This document shows, piece after piece, positions 46,545-57,200 of a DNA stretch of 64,000 nt. The notes under the pieces were generated by a model, which was given only the letters and a program-made list of their open reading frames with translations, was not told where the DNA came from and ran no database searches. Both the position numbers and the translations under genes were made by a program. Location: assembly GCA_002633005.1 (NCBI GenBank), contig NMRA01000160.1:309337-373336 (forward strand), written 5' to 3'. The DNA is from Phoronis australis. Lineage: Eukaryota; Phoronida; Phoronidae. Position 1 is the stretch's first letter. Every line of letters starts with the position of its first letter.

Positions 46545-49500
46545 ATGAAAAAAAGAAAATTATGGAATGGCGAAGAAGAACTTTTGCTTCTAGAAAAAGT
46601 GCTTTCCCACGAAGATTCGTTATTTGGAGATCACAAAGATTGTGGTGCGAAGTCGTCTACTTATAAGAAGCAAAAATCGTGGGAAGAAATCGCAGTGTAT
46701 ATGAGTAGGTGGGTATTTGTAGAAGGCTGCAAATTTATTCAACAGCTTATGGTATTCTTGTTGCTTTCGTTGTTTAATTCATTGCGCTTTCCAGGAGCGG
46801 ATCCAGCATTTTGATTTAGAGTGTACCTGTGTAGGATTTAGCCAGGACTGTGTAGATCTAAGTTTTTATGGCCGCCATTAGTCAGTACACCCCAAAATGC
46901 AAGATCGTGACCCTTGGTGAAATACATGTAATACTAAAGCGAGAGAAATTTCACGGTTAAAACGATTCATATGAACTTACACACTAATTATATTTTGTGC
47001 GAAAGAAGTTGAACTTACTTTAAACACTTGATGGAACTGTGCTCAACCGTCTTCTTCAGTTGGTCTCCCACTGTCCTTAAGGGTTTCGTCCCTAAACCAA
47101 GACCATCTCTAGTAGGCGGGACAACAGAGTTGATCAGGCTCTGCCTGGCGGTTGTTGATGGTATTGCTGTTGGTGCTTCATCCATATCCAACAAGATGCC
47201 TGTTCAGCTTCGGTGGCCACATCGCGGAGAAGAACTTTCTTTCCTGTCGCAAAGACGCCCAGAGACCTTGCCATAGCAGTAACCGAGCTGGCCGGAAAAC
47301 CACGGCAACCAACCTCCACGGAAAAACTCCAACACCTCCAACCGTTAACGTGGCAGTCACTCCTCAGATCAGTATATTTCAAGTTCTTCCGCTCGTGTGC
47401 CTCTTCTACCCTACTCTCCCACGGAATGGTGAGCTCGATCAGGATGATCTGGTGGGAACTATCCGAATAAAGAATCAAGTCAGGGCGCTGGGTAGTCTGG
47501 ACAATGTGCTGTGGGAAGGATGACTGGTGACCGGCAAGATCAACCCACAATTTCCAGTCGTTGGCTGTGTGAAGGATGCCTTTCTGCGCTGGTGACTTCT
47601 TCTTACTTGCCTCATCGCCACTTCTTCTGAAACTGATAAATTCGATCCGGTGGCTTCTTGACTTTGGTTTACTCTTGACTTCGTCAACCAACACCCTTGC
47701 GAAAACTTTCAGTACCTGGTTGTGCCGGTAGGTGTACTTTCCTGATGCCNNNNNNNNNNNNNNNNNNNNNNNNNNNNNNNNNNNNNNNNNNNNNNNNNNN
47801 NNNNNNNNNNNNNNNNNNNNNNNNNNNNNNNNNNNNNNNNNNNNNNNNNNNNNNNNNNNNNNNNNNNNNNNNNNNNNNNNNNNNNNNNNNNNNNNNNNNN
47901 NNNNNNNNNNNNNNNNNNNNNNNNNNNNNNNNNNNNNNNNNNNNNNNNNNNNNNNNNNNNNNNNNNNNNNNNNNNNNNNNNNNNNNNNNNNNNNNNNNNN
48001 NNNNNNNNNNNNNNNNNNNNNNNNNNNNNNNNNNNNNNNNNNNNNNNNNNNNNNNNNNNNNNNNNNNNNNNNNNNNNNNNNNNNNNNNNNNNNNNNNNNN
48101 NNNNNNNNNNNNNNNNNNNNNNNNNNNNNNNNNNNNNNNNNNNNNNNNNNNNNNNNNNNNNNNNNNNNNNNNNNNNNNNNNNNNNNNNNNNNNNNNNNNN
48201 NNNNNNNNNNNNNNNNNNNNNNNNNNNNNNNNNNNNNNNNNNNNNNNNNNNNNNNNNNNNNNNNNNNNNNNNNNNNNNNNNNNNNNNNNNNNNNNNNNNN
48301 NNNNNNNNNNNNNNNNNNNNNNNNNNNNNNNNNNNNNNNNNNNNNNNNNNNNNNNNNNNNNNNNNNNNNNNNNNNNNNNNNNNNNNNNNNNNNNNNNNNN
48401 NNNNNNNNNNNNNNNNNNNNNNNNNNNNNNNNNNNNNNNNNNNNNNNNNNNNNNNNNNNNNNNNNNNNNNNNNNNNNNNNNNNNNNNNNNTCTGTTTGGT
48501 CCTCGTGGGTTTGATGTTTCCTTTCTTTTCTCTACTGTTCCAAAGCGGTCCACACTGACTTGGTAAACAATCCTAGTCATAGCCTCAATCTTTGTCTCTG
48601 CTGGACCTCGAAGAGTGACACGTAAGATGCTATCCAGATCATCGTCTAAGGCTGACCACGCCTTCTTATCAGCTGCTGATAGCCACTTGATTCGATCCTT
48701 CTTTGCAGTATCTGGTGGACCTGCTGAACTGGCTGGAACTGGATTCTGAAATACTTCAGCTTCTACTACTAATGCTTTCATCTGTTGCGTAGCTGGGAGG
48801 TCTTCTGCACTGTGGTTTGAGACCTGGCTCAATCCCTCCCCCGTCTCACTGGACGTGGCGCCCAAGCGTTGCCTTGCGACCTGACGTAAGCACTTCATCT
48901 TTCCTTGCTGGATCTTCAACCCTCTTAAATTCTTCAGAATCTTTCCACACACACAGGTTCTTGATGCTAAATCGGTGTTCGTAATCGTAGTCCTATTCAG
49001 TCCGGTCGTTGCCGTTTGAGGTCTGTCGTTGGACTCTTCTTGCATCCTCCCTCTCGGAGAGTCATGAGGTTGTCTTTCTGGTAATTTGGACGTAGCAATA
49101 TGAATGGGTGTGTCCTCGCGAACACTTCAGACGGACAGCTAATCCGAGCTGAACCCGATGCTGTCTTTCCACGCTGTCATCAGTCTCTCCTGATGTCCCT
49201 TGTCTTTTCAAGTGTCATCCATCCTATTCATGGAAGTCACGGCTTTGCCGATAACAAGAACTTACTTGAAACACTTGATGGAACTGTGCTCAACCGTCAT
49301 CTTCAGCGCAGACGACCTCCCACAGTCCTTAATAGTTTCGTCCCTAAACCAAGACCATCTCTAGTAGGCGGGACAACAGAGTTGATCAGGCTCTGCCTGA
49401 CTTTTGTTGATGGTATTGCTGTTGGTGCTTCATCCATATCCAACAAGATGCCTGTTCAGCTTCGGTGGCCACATCGCGGAGAAGAACTTTCTTTCCTGTC

Positions 49501-52500
49501 GCAGAGACGCCCAGAGACCTTGCCATAGCAGTAACCGAGCTGGCCGGAAAACCACAGCAACCAACCTCCACGGAAAAACTCCAACACCTCCAGCCGTTAA
49601 CGTGGCAGTAATTACTATTTAATAAAAAATACTTCCATCAGCTCCAAATTCGAATGCTGTACTTTTGAGTAACCGGACCAATCACTTGAATGAGGTTTCC
49701 GTTTTCCCGTTTGAACTAGAGCCATGTACAGAAAATAGGCCATGATGAGTATAATCAACGTACATGTAAAACCAGGGAAGGTACACATGTGAAGATTCCT
49801 TTTGAAATATTTATAATGTTACGTAGCATAAGTGAAATACCCGTGATCCATAAGTTATCTTCCGACTCATCTCGAAAGTCGCACGATCGGCTGTCACTCA
49901 GGAGCCTGTGAACGTCTGAGTCGAAATAAAAGGGTAACTAGAACTCGAAAAATTGAAGTTCGCAAGGATTTATTCAGTTCTCAAACTCAAATTTCCTCTG
50001 GGGCCCGTCACTTCACAATTTACCACCAATTGCCCTTCAGTTTGGCGAGCACTCCGTGGGGCTGACTTACACGGCCACGATGCAAGTTATTAGAAGCGAC
50101 AGCAGGAGTGAATCTGGCCTAATATAAGCTTCCGGCCCCCAAATGGGAAGTAAATGTGCTTGCCAGCGTTTTTTATCTCTGATGTCAGTGTTTTGGAAAA
50201 ATTTGTATAGCCGGGCCACACCGTTTTTTTGGGGACTCGTATGCCAGCTGTATCTGTAGCCATGCCAATTTTAGTAACAGCTCTGTCAATTGTGTGAGCA
50301 CTATGACGTTTGCCCTCCTTCCCCTTAAACCCACCTCTGCTTTTCATTTATGAAAGGTTTGATTACTTTTTCAACCAGGGTAGCATGAAGCGAAGTGCAG
50401 AGGAATGCAGAAAGAAATATTTCAATGTTAAGCAAAGATGTATGTAGCTGTGAAACTTTACTCACAAATACCATATTTTGATTTTGTATTTTGTTGCTTT
50501 GTGTTGCGTATTCCACTGTTCGATCGAATAAAAATGCCAAAAAATATTTCTCACCATTGGGTATTGTTTCATTAAAAATCAAAAAACTAACTGAACATAA
50601 AGAAAAATCCTGTCATTTATTGAATATAATGACCCATGGAAAGGATGAATTGTTTGCCAACAACTACCGACAATTTATATATAATGAAAGCTTAACTCTG
50701 TATAACTAATAATAATTGCAACCTTCTTTGAATAATGTCCCCTCTCTCTATAAAAATCATCTCTTAGCACGTTTTTTGCTTCCCTTGAATAGCCAAGGAA
50801 AAGTTAGATGCTGCACGAAAAAGTGCCAAAAAAATGGAGGACCACCAGTGCAAGACCTCAATAACAGAGACCAGACCATTCTTACTCACCTGGAAACTAG
50901 GCCGGAGGTCTCTGGCATTTCTGGCGGGCTGGAGACCGATAGTAGGTTGCATTGAATACTTCGACTATTTGCCGCGACATATACCGTGTCGGCTCGATTA
51001 AGCGCCCAGATGCTGGAGAGGTAATGGAACACTTAACTATGGGGAAACGGCACACGTGGAAAGCTTTATAGCTATTTTTGTTATAGACCTACGTTAGCTT
51101 CCCCGGCGCTTGTGGTAATTAAAACCCCAGTGGTTATTCAAGACCCGGCGCAAATTTTACAATGAACTTTTATCACGCGGCGTTAAATCGAGACTGGCGC
51201 TTATTCAGCTCCCGGCCCTTAATGAAGCCGATACCTTATACGAAATATGGAGAACACAAAAACATGAAATGTTACGCTTTTATCCCACAATTTCATGCCA
51301 GTTAGTTGCTGACATCAATCTATGGAACTTAAAGAAGACGGAAAATTCCAGTAGTACACTTCAACATAATTTTGTCTCAGTTCAGAATATTTATCAAAGC
51401 TTAGAAGGAAATGATACTCGTCTTCTACAACACTGGGGTAGAAGAGACACACCCTGTTTGCCCTATCCAAATTCAAGTGCCTGCCTACTCCAATCATGAG
51501 ACTGAGAAGTTTGAATCAATACCAGATCAGGGCAACATAGTACTTAGTAAATAAAGGCAACCGCCCACATTCGCTAAGGACAGCTGAGCATGACAAAACC
51601 CACGCTTACAAAATTGATGCACTTGTTCTAACCAGTTGCATACTTGAAAGCCCCATATTTTGGCTCCATAGCACAAGGTACATGTAGGGTAAATCATTTC
51701 ACAGTAATTCGTTAGCACGGAAATGGTGCAAGTAGCAAAATTCCATTAAAATACGGTTTTAAAAAACGGCCACTGTGGTGTTTACTAAGCCTTTACTTGT
51801 CATTAAATGTCTTTTAAAATTTCAACTTTGTAATAAAAAACGAAAGTGTTAAAAATGAGACATATAATTTATTTTTCTTAGCTCCATAGAATTTCAATTA
51901 CGAAAGAAAAATCAATATTAGAGAACGTGTACTTCACAACCTGCGTGCGCGGAACTGTCACCCAAACAGCACACTTCAGTGTTTGAGAACTTTCAGTTGA
52001 TGTGAAAGTTTTAATGACTTTATTTCATATCTTAATTCTGTTACACTATATTTCAGAACATCCTGAATGCAGCAGTGGTATGACCCCAGTTTCCGGAAGT
52101 CATGAATCTGAGAGTTAGTATACATTTGATGCCGTTTGTCTCTCTTCGACTCTGTGCATATGAACAGATACTTTTAAGGCTCCATCGACGTTCAAGCATC
52201 ATAAATTATTAATGTTACACATTTACGTGGGTTACTCTACAACTGTCACAGGAACAACACTATTGTAAAATTTTGAACCAGAAGTTGCGTTGTTGCAATC
52301 TTTGAATGGAAATATGCCAGTTTTAGCAGTCTCTGTTGGTTACAATTTGATGAAAATTTTGTGTTGATATAGTTATTTCCCAAAATACAAAAAATCGAAT
52401 TTATCTGTTTTGCAGACATCAGCCGGAGTCCCCAAGACTCGGGAGTGTTGCAACTGGAGACATCAAGAAGTATGTCTTAATATTTTCTGTAATGTTTCTA

Positions 52501-53374
52501 CTTAGCCTTTACACTCACTGTTGATTAATTCAGTTCCTTTTCAATAAGCCAGGTGTTCATCGCAATTGCATCTTACGATGGTACGCGTTAGCTTTCTGAA
52601 TAAAAACTATATATACATGTAATCACATGAAATTCTTGCTTATAACGCTACTCCAAATTAAGGGTATTGTCAACTTTCGTGGGCGCCACCGACTTTAAAT
52701 CAAATAAATTAACAATTCAATATTAACCCAAAGAAGTGTTTTCTGATTACTCAATGGCAGATGAACTTGAATCTATGCACTAACATTTCAAGCCTTTGTT
52801 CTGAGTCACGTGAGCTTTTTTGTGGAATTTTTTGACTCTATTACCTCGACTATAGGGCATATAACAAATGTACAATTTTTCATACGAATCCATGCACGTG
52901 TTGAAAAAACTCATGTTCAAATTTGTCACAAAAAAAAACTCTCAGAATACTTCTCTGATGTTTCTAACTACAGTTTCTGGTTCGTTTTTCATGGAGGATT
53001 AAAAATGTATATACCCTGTACTTTCATGGATTGACATTGAACAGACGTGATGAAACGTGACTGACACTCGTGAAGCAATACCCTCAGGATGAACATGTCT
53101 TCTAACGGAAATTTTACTGTATAACCTGTTGTGCTCTGAGCCTGTATTTGTTCTTATAGTTTTCACTACTTCTTTTACAGTGACACAGAAATCAAGAAAA
53201 CACCTTATAGATTTAGCCGTATTGGAAAACACGAGATTGGACAATGAACGGTTGAAGTTACATTTAGAATTGCTGAAGCAAGAAAAAGAAGTATTATTGC
53301 TGCAAAAAATTCAGAGATCCAATGCAATTCTCAGAGACTTCCCCAACATTATGACTGGGCCTGATCAAGAGTGA
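46545..53374 (+). CDS. Myb/SANT-like accessory protein of a Harbinger transposon (spliced, incomplete)
   Basis: Exons inferred: 46545-46708 (KKRKLWNGEEELLLLEKVLS and SWEEIAVYMS, first part of a Myb/SANT-like domain; donor AG|GTGGGT), 50793-50941 (acceptor GAATAG; SAKKNGGPPVQDL and GISGGLETD, the TGGGPPP-type linker of this family; donor GTAGGT), 52416-52469, and 53181-53374 (a coiled coil, NTRLDNERLKLHLELLKQEK, ending at TGA 53372). The last three exons join in frame. The first exon ends in a phase that does not fit the second, and the Trp-containing third helix of the Myb domain is missing, so at least one exon between 46709 and 50792 was not found or is lost. Known: in Harbinger elements this protein binds the ends and carries the transposase into the nucleus. 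A LINE tandem lies in the first intron. The GTG one codon earlier is not preferred over ATG. Confidence 0.72.
47134..49045 (-). CDS. Retroelement polyprotein: N-terminal zinc finger, (gap), C-terminal restriction-like endonuclease
   Basis: The start is ATG at 49045. The N-terminal part has a CVCGKILKNLRGLKIQQGKM-C segment, a CxC...(H/Q)xxxC zinc finger of the KIHQ-KMKC type, then RIKWLSAADKKAWSALDDD and a conserved ...ERFG-like end (VDRFGTVEKRK) just before the gap. After the gap come WKLWVDLAGHQSSFPQ, RPDLILYSDSSHQIILIELT and VEVGCRGFPASSVTAMARSL, matching the C-terminal PD-(D/E)xK-type nuclease domain of R2/NeSL-like LINEs, where it nicks the target DNA. The stop precedes 47134. Frames differ on the two sides of the gap: the 47134-47694 frame begins upstream with YRHNQVLKV-type sequence reading into the gap edge. 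It looks intact outside the gap. Confidence 0.8.
47750..48490. other. Assembly gap (741 N)
   Basis: The gap interrupts the LINE coding region exactly where reverse transcriptase is expected. Its length may be nominal. Confidence 0.95.
49257..49609 (-). mobile_element. 5'-truncated sister copy of the LINE 3' end
   Basis: It is nearly identical to 47004-47354. It encodes the last part of the nuclease domain (MEVGCCGFPASSVTAMARSL and EAEQASCWIWM) and the 3' UTR, and ends at the same AAGTAAGTTC. The homology stops at 49609, where AT-rich unrelated sequence begins. Its 3' end directly abuts the 5' leader of the longer copy. Confidence 0.85.
49610..50792. other. Intron of the Myb-like gene, no exon recognised
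   Basis: The missing Myb exon would be expected in this stretch or within 46709-47003. An 85-codon minus-strand frame at 50090-50347 (with RVPKKTVWPGYTNFSKTLTS) looks somewhat coding-like but matches nothing I know. Confidence 0.45.
51230..51720 (-). pseudogene. C-terminal fragment of a second LINE
   Basis: Two frames in order give YCEMIYPTCTLCYGAKIWGF and LEQVHQFCKRGF (pattern YG.E.WGf...ie.vh..fCK..LGv), then RANRVCLFYPSVVEDEYHFL (pattern R.C..C....EDE.HFLl.C..Y..lR). This is the usual end of many non-LTR polyproteins. It is frameshifted and lacks RT. It lies in the second intron of the Myb-like gene. Confidence 0.65.
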
Positions 53375-53777
53375 AACTCAAAAGGGGTTTGTTTTTTTCA
53401 AAAAAAATAGAACGTTTTGTATTTCGGCAAAAAGAAGAGTGAGGTCATGGCTTGAGTGCGGGTGAGAATTATATTAGGGTATTACCAATACTAATTATCA
53501 ACTTAAAAATGTTTTAATTTATATTTAACTACTGTTTGTTAGTCTTTGTATGAGTTAGGGTTACAAATTATAAATGTTTTAATTTATTGTTATCTAAGTT
53601 AAGTACTCTAATTATAATTTCATCGCTTTATTCTCGTTAGCTGTTTCATAATTCATGATGTGTTTGTGAATTATTTAAAGTCGTTTGACATTGTTTTTGA
53701 AGAACTTTTGACTAGTTTAATTGATAGATAGTTCAAATTTTGACACTTGTTCAGTATTGAAATTTTTAGCTATCCAG

Positions 53778-53783
53778 AATAAA
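53778..53783 (+). terminator. Polyadenylation signal for the Myb-like gene
   Basis: AATAAA lies about 400 bp after the Myb-like stop codon, between the two convergent genes. Confidence 0.45.
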
Positions 53784-54044
53784 AAGAATGTTAGAAAGAC
53801 CCTTCGTGCATGTGTTTTACTTAACTCCATTTTAAAGAATGCCGATCGGTCAACAATTCACAATATTTAAGTACAATTCCCCACAGCTACGATGTTTTCA
53901 CAAATCGCCTATTTCAAAATTTAATAAAACAAATGTGGGGAACTGATAGCAGGAAGAGTGGATAGCGCAACAACATTGAAGGAACTTTTAACAATCGGTT
54001 TTGGCCATAGCATAAACAAAAAAGATCGAGCGACTTTCAAGCAA

Positions 54045-54050
54045 TTTATT
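54045..54050 (-). terminator. Polyadenylation signal for the Harbinger transposase
   Basis: TTTATT on the plus strand gives AATAAA on the minus strand about 240 bp after the transposase stop. Together with the plus-strand signal at 53778 it defines the convergent 3' ends of the two transposon genes. Confidence 0.45.
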
Positions 54051-54286
54051 TATTATTGACAATATTTTGAGAGACAAAACAGAGCGAGTGATCTTACTGT
54101 ATACAAGTAAATATCAAATCGAAGAAAAAAACGCCTCTTGATATATGTTTTTGCTATCACGAGAGAATTAACTAAACTGATTTCGTACGACTTGCTACCG
54201 AACTTGCCGACCGTCCTCCAGCTCTGAGGGACCCTCACGTCCTCTTCTCCCTCTTCATCAGTGCCTTTCGCCCACGACTCACATAA

Positions 54287-57200
54287 TTATGTCCCCCTCT
54301 CGATTCCTACATGTACGTTATGAAGTATGGCACACGCAACTACAGCTTGACATGCCTTGTGAGGGCTCACTCGTAAAAAACTATGTAAGCAAGCAAACCG
54401 CCTTTTCAAAATTCCAAACGTTTGCTCTATGCAAACTCTTGCTCTGCACAGCGCTGTGTTGAACGCTTTTTCGGCATTGTCAGCAGTGTTGAGAAAGGGT
54501 GTCATCAGGAATGGCCGACACAGGTATCCTGAATCCCCTACCAAATAACCTCTATGCTCCCCTGCATTAAACAGAAAACGAAAGAGTCTGTGAATGGAAT
54601 GTCAAGAAGCACGAACGAAATGGTCACTAAGTCATGCTTGTAGCAGGGGGCCACGGTTCTGGACGTACTACTCGTCCAGTACTTAAGGGTCCGTCTTGGC
54701 AAGAATTTGGCGACCGCCTGCAAGCGGGACTCACACCCATGAAATGTGCTGTAACCTGTTCAACAAATACACTTTTTCCATTATGACAAACGAGCCCCCT
54801 CCCTCCCCTGAGGACCAAAATGGGATCTTAGAACCAAAATGGGAAGGGAACTTTTCGTCCCTAGCAGATGAAAATGTTGGGTTCACTTCGATCAGATTGA
54901 ACAATTGAGGACTAAAAACAGCGTTTGGCAGACGGAGCAGTTTGGAAACTGGAAAAGGCAGGCTATAGGCTTGGATCACTGCGACTGAGCCATGCAAAGG
55001 TCCACATTTCCACACTTCGCGCCCCCATTTCAATCGCTGTCTGCTGGCTTGAACATTTTACGTTCTGCAATAGTCTTAATGCATGTTTCAGTAAGAACAT
55101 TGCCTTAATTTCAACGCGTTTAAATTTTCATTTGATAGTCCACGTAATAGTAAAACACGTAACACCATATTAATTTATTATACCTTGTTCAAAGTGATTA
55201 CATAAAGTAGACGTCCGAAAGATGCGACTGTCATGGACACTACCCGGCAACTTTGCCACACAACTTGTTTTACGGAAAGTGGAATCACAGCACAACTGCA
55301 ATGGGATTAAATTACTAGGTTTTAAATCTATCATATTTATCGAATACATATTTTCACTTCGCCTCATGAAGGCGGAACTTTTGAAATACCCAAGGTTGCT
55401 GGCATGCCCAGTGTTTTCTTTTTTTTGAACTTATATGTGCAGAACCTCTCGCTGTTACAATATGTTGTTCATTCCCTGAGCAACATTTTTCTACAGACCC
55501 AATTCACGCCGAAACGAGGCGCGTTCCAAAACGAGGCTCGCTTCGATAGCTCTGTTGGCTTAGTCGGCATATTCAGGGTTGTATTCCGCGTTGGTCCGGC
55601 GGACGGGCTTGAAAAATACGGACACTCAACTGTCTGTTTACAATCCCTATGGACGTTGAGATTTGAAAGCGTTGAGTCGTTGCCATACACCGCGACGAAG
55701 GAAAACATGTCCGTGTAAAATTTAAAAGTTTTCGAAAAGTTAGATCGTATTTTGTCGCATCTCGGTTGCCGAGCATCATAGCAAAGACCGGAGAATCTTC
55801 GGCCAGCCAGGCTGTGTTTTCATGACTACGGGTTGAAAGATGATGCATTTTTCTTTCCAAAAAGGACAGGGCCCTCAATCCCTCGATTTTGGGGCCGAAT
55901 ATTAGCCTTATTCCCCTTTCAAAAATATTGAAAAATTCCCCGAAATGCCCCGGCCCCACGAGGCCTAAAAATCCCATAGGGTTAGAAAAGCTCTCTCCGA
56001 CTCAAGTTCAAATCACCTCTAACCACACAAGTGACAATTTGAAAGAGCACAAAATGCTACTTGAGAGAGAGCCTATGAGAGCTTGCAACAGGGCGCCGAG
56101 CGGGGGGGAGGGTGCTATTGATGATGATCGGAAGGTAGAATTTCCCTCTCTCAGAAGGCATAGGCACCTTTTCCCTTGGATGAACGAAGCCCCTGAAGAA
56201 ACATGATAACTATGCTTGCTCTGTCCAGTTAACTAAAATTGAGCTCTAAAACGAGGTTATGCTTTGGACGAACGAATCAGGTGTTATAATTTTAAAATTC
56301 AACTTGGTCCAGATTGATATTTGAAACCTATTACATGAAATAGACGTAAGAATTATTAAAACCAAGAAAGCAGAATTGATGGTCAAATAATTACTTGTGA
56401 ATGTGTGCAAGGGAGTGAATGAGAACCTGGATATAATGCCAAAGCGGGGCTGATCAGTGAAAAATCAACTGTTAATCCCGGTAGACCCTACCTCACCAGG
56501 ACCTAGGCTATGCTTGTTGTTAATATTCTTGATCAACAAATTAAACCAGATGTGACTAATTGCACATGGCAGCAAAATGCGATGAGTCACCACTATCAAA
56601 TATATCTTCAACTCGTCAACAATACAAGCAGATAACCTGGTTCGTGTAGAAAGCATTTTTATCAACAATTTGCAAGAAGAAAAGTTACCCTACATTCAGC
56701 CTAATACCTAATCCGTAACAATACGATCGCCGCTGTTTGGTCATATTTACTTTTCATGTTTCGAACCTAGTTTTCCGAAAAAAACTTATACCCTTTCGTC
56801 AGATAACTCTTTGGTGCATTGACTTGCTCTCTAATGTATTTTTCTACGTCTCTGTGGTTAATTATCGACACATTTTTAAAATTCAATATCCAGGTTGGAC
56901 TCGATAGACCGGCCATTTAACTCACGCAATGTCAACTTCGGCTTTGTTTATCGCAGTGAGCCTCGCTTTGGATTTTAATGTCCGCCGCGTGAATTGGGTC
57001 TACAGACATATTAACTGAACGTTGATGGAATGATACATCTTCCTGTTGACAAAGACATAACTATTTACGACTGACGGTCTCGCAACTCTTACGTGTGTAC
57101 AATCAATTGCTGATAGAACATTCGGAAAACCTGCAACGAATGAAAAACGAAAATTACAAACACTTGTATTGAGCTAATAAATGTTACAAATGTAAATCAG

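Larger units (their letters stand above)
47004..49256 (-). mobile_element. Zinc-finger / RT / restriction-like-endonuclease LINE, near full length with gap
   Basis: This minus-strand retroelement carries the frame 49045-47134, a 5' leader of about 210 bp and a 3' UTR of about 130 bp ending AAGTAAGTTC. The same 3'-terminal 350 bp occurs again, in direct orientation, immediately upstream at 49257-49609, so the element is preceded head-to-tail by a truncated sister. The reverse transcriptase core must lie in or be lost with the assembly gap 47750-48490; that gap is shorter than a usual RT. The element sits in the first intron of the Myb-like gene in the opposite orientation. Confidence 0.8.

Noticed and set aside
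47697-48566. Plus-strand frames across the second gap
   Set aside because: They consist almost entirely of N and lie opposite the supported minus-strand LINE protein.
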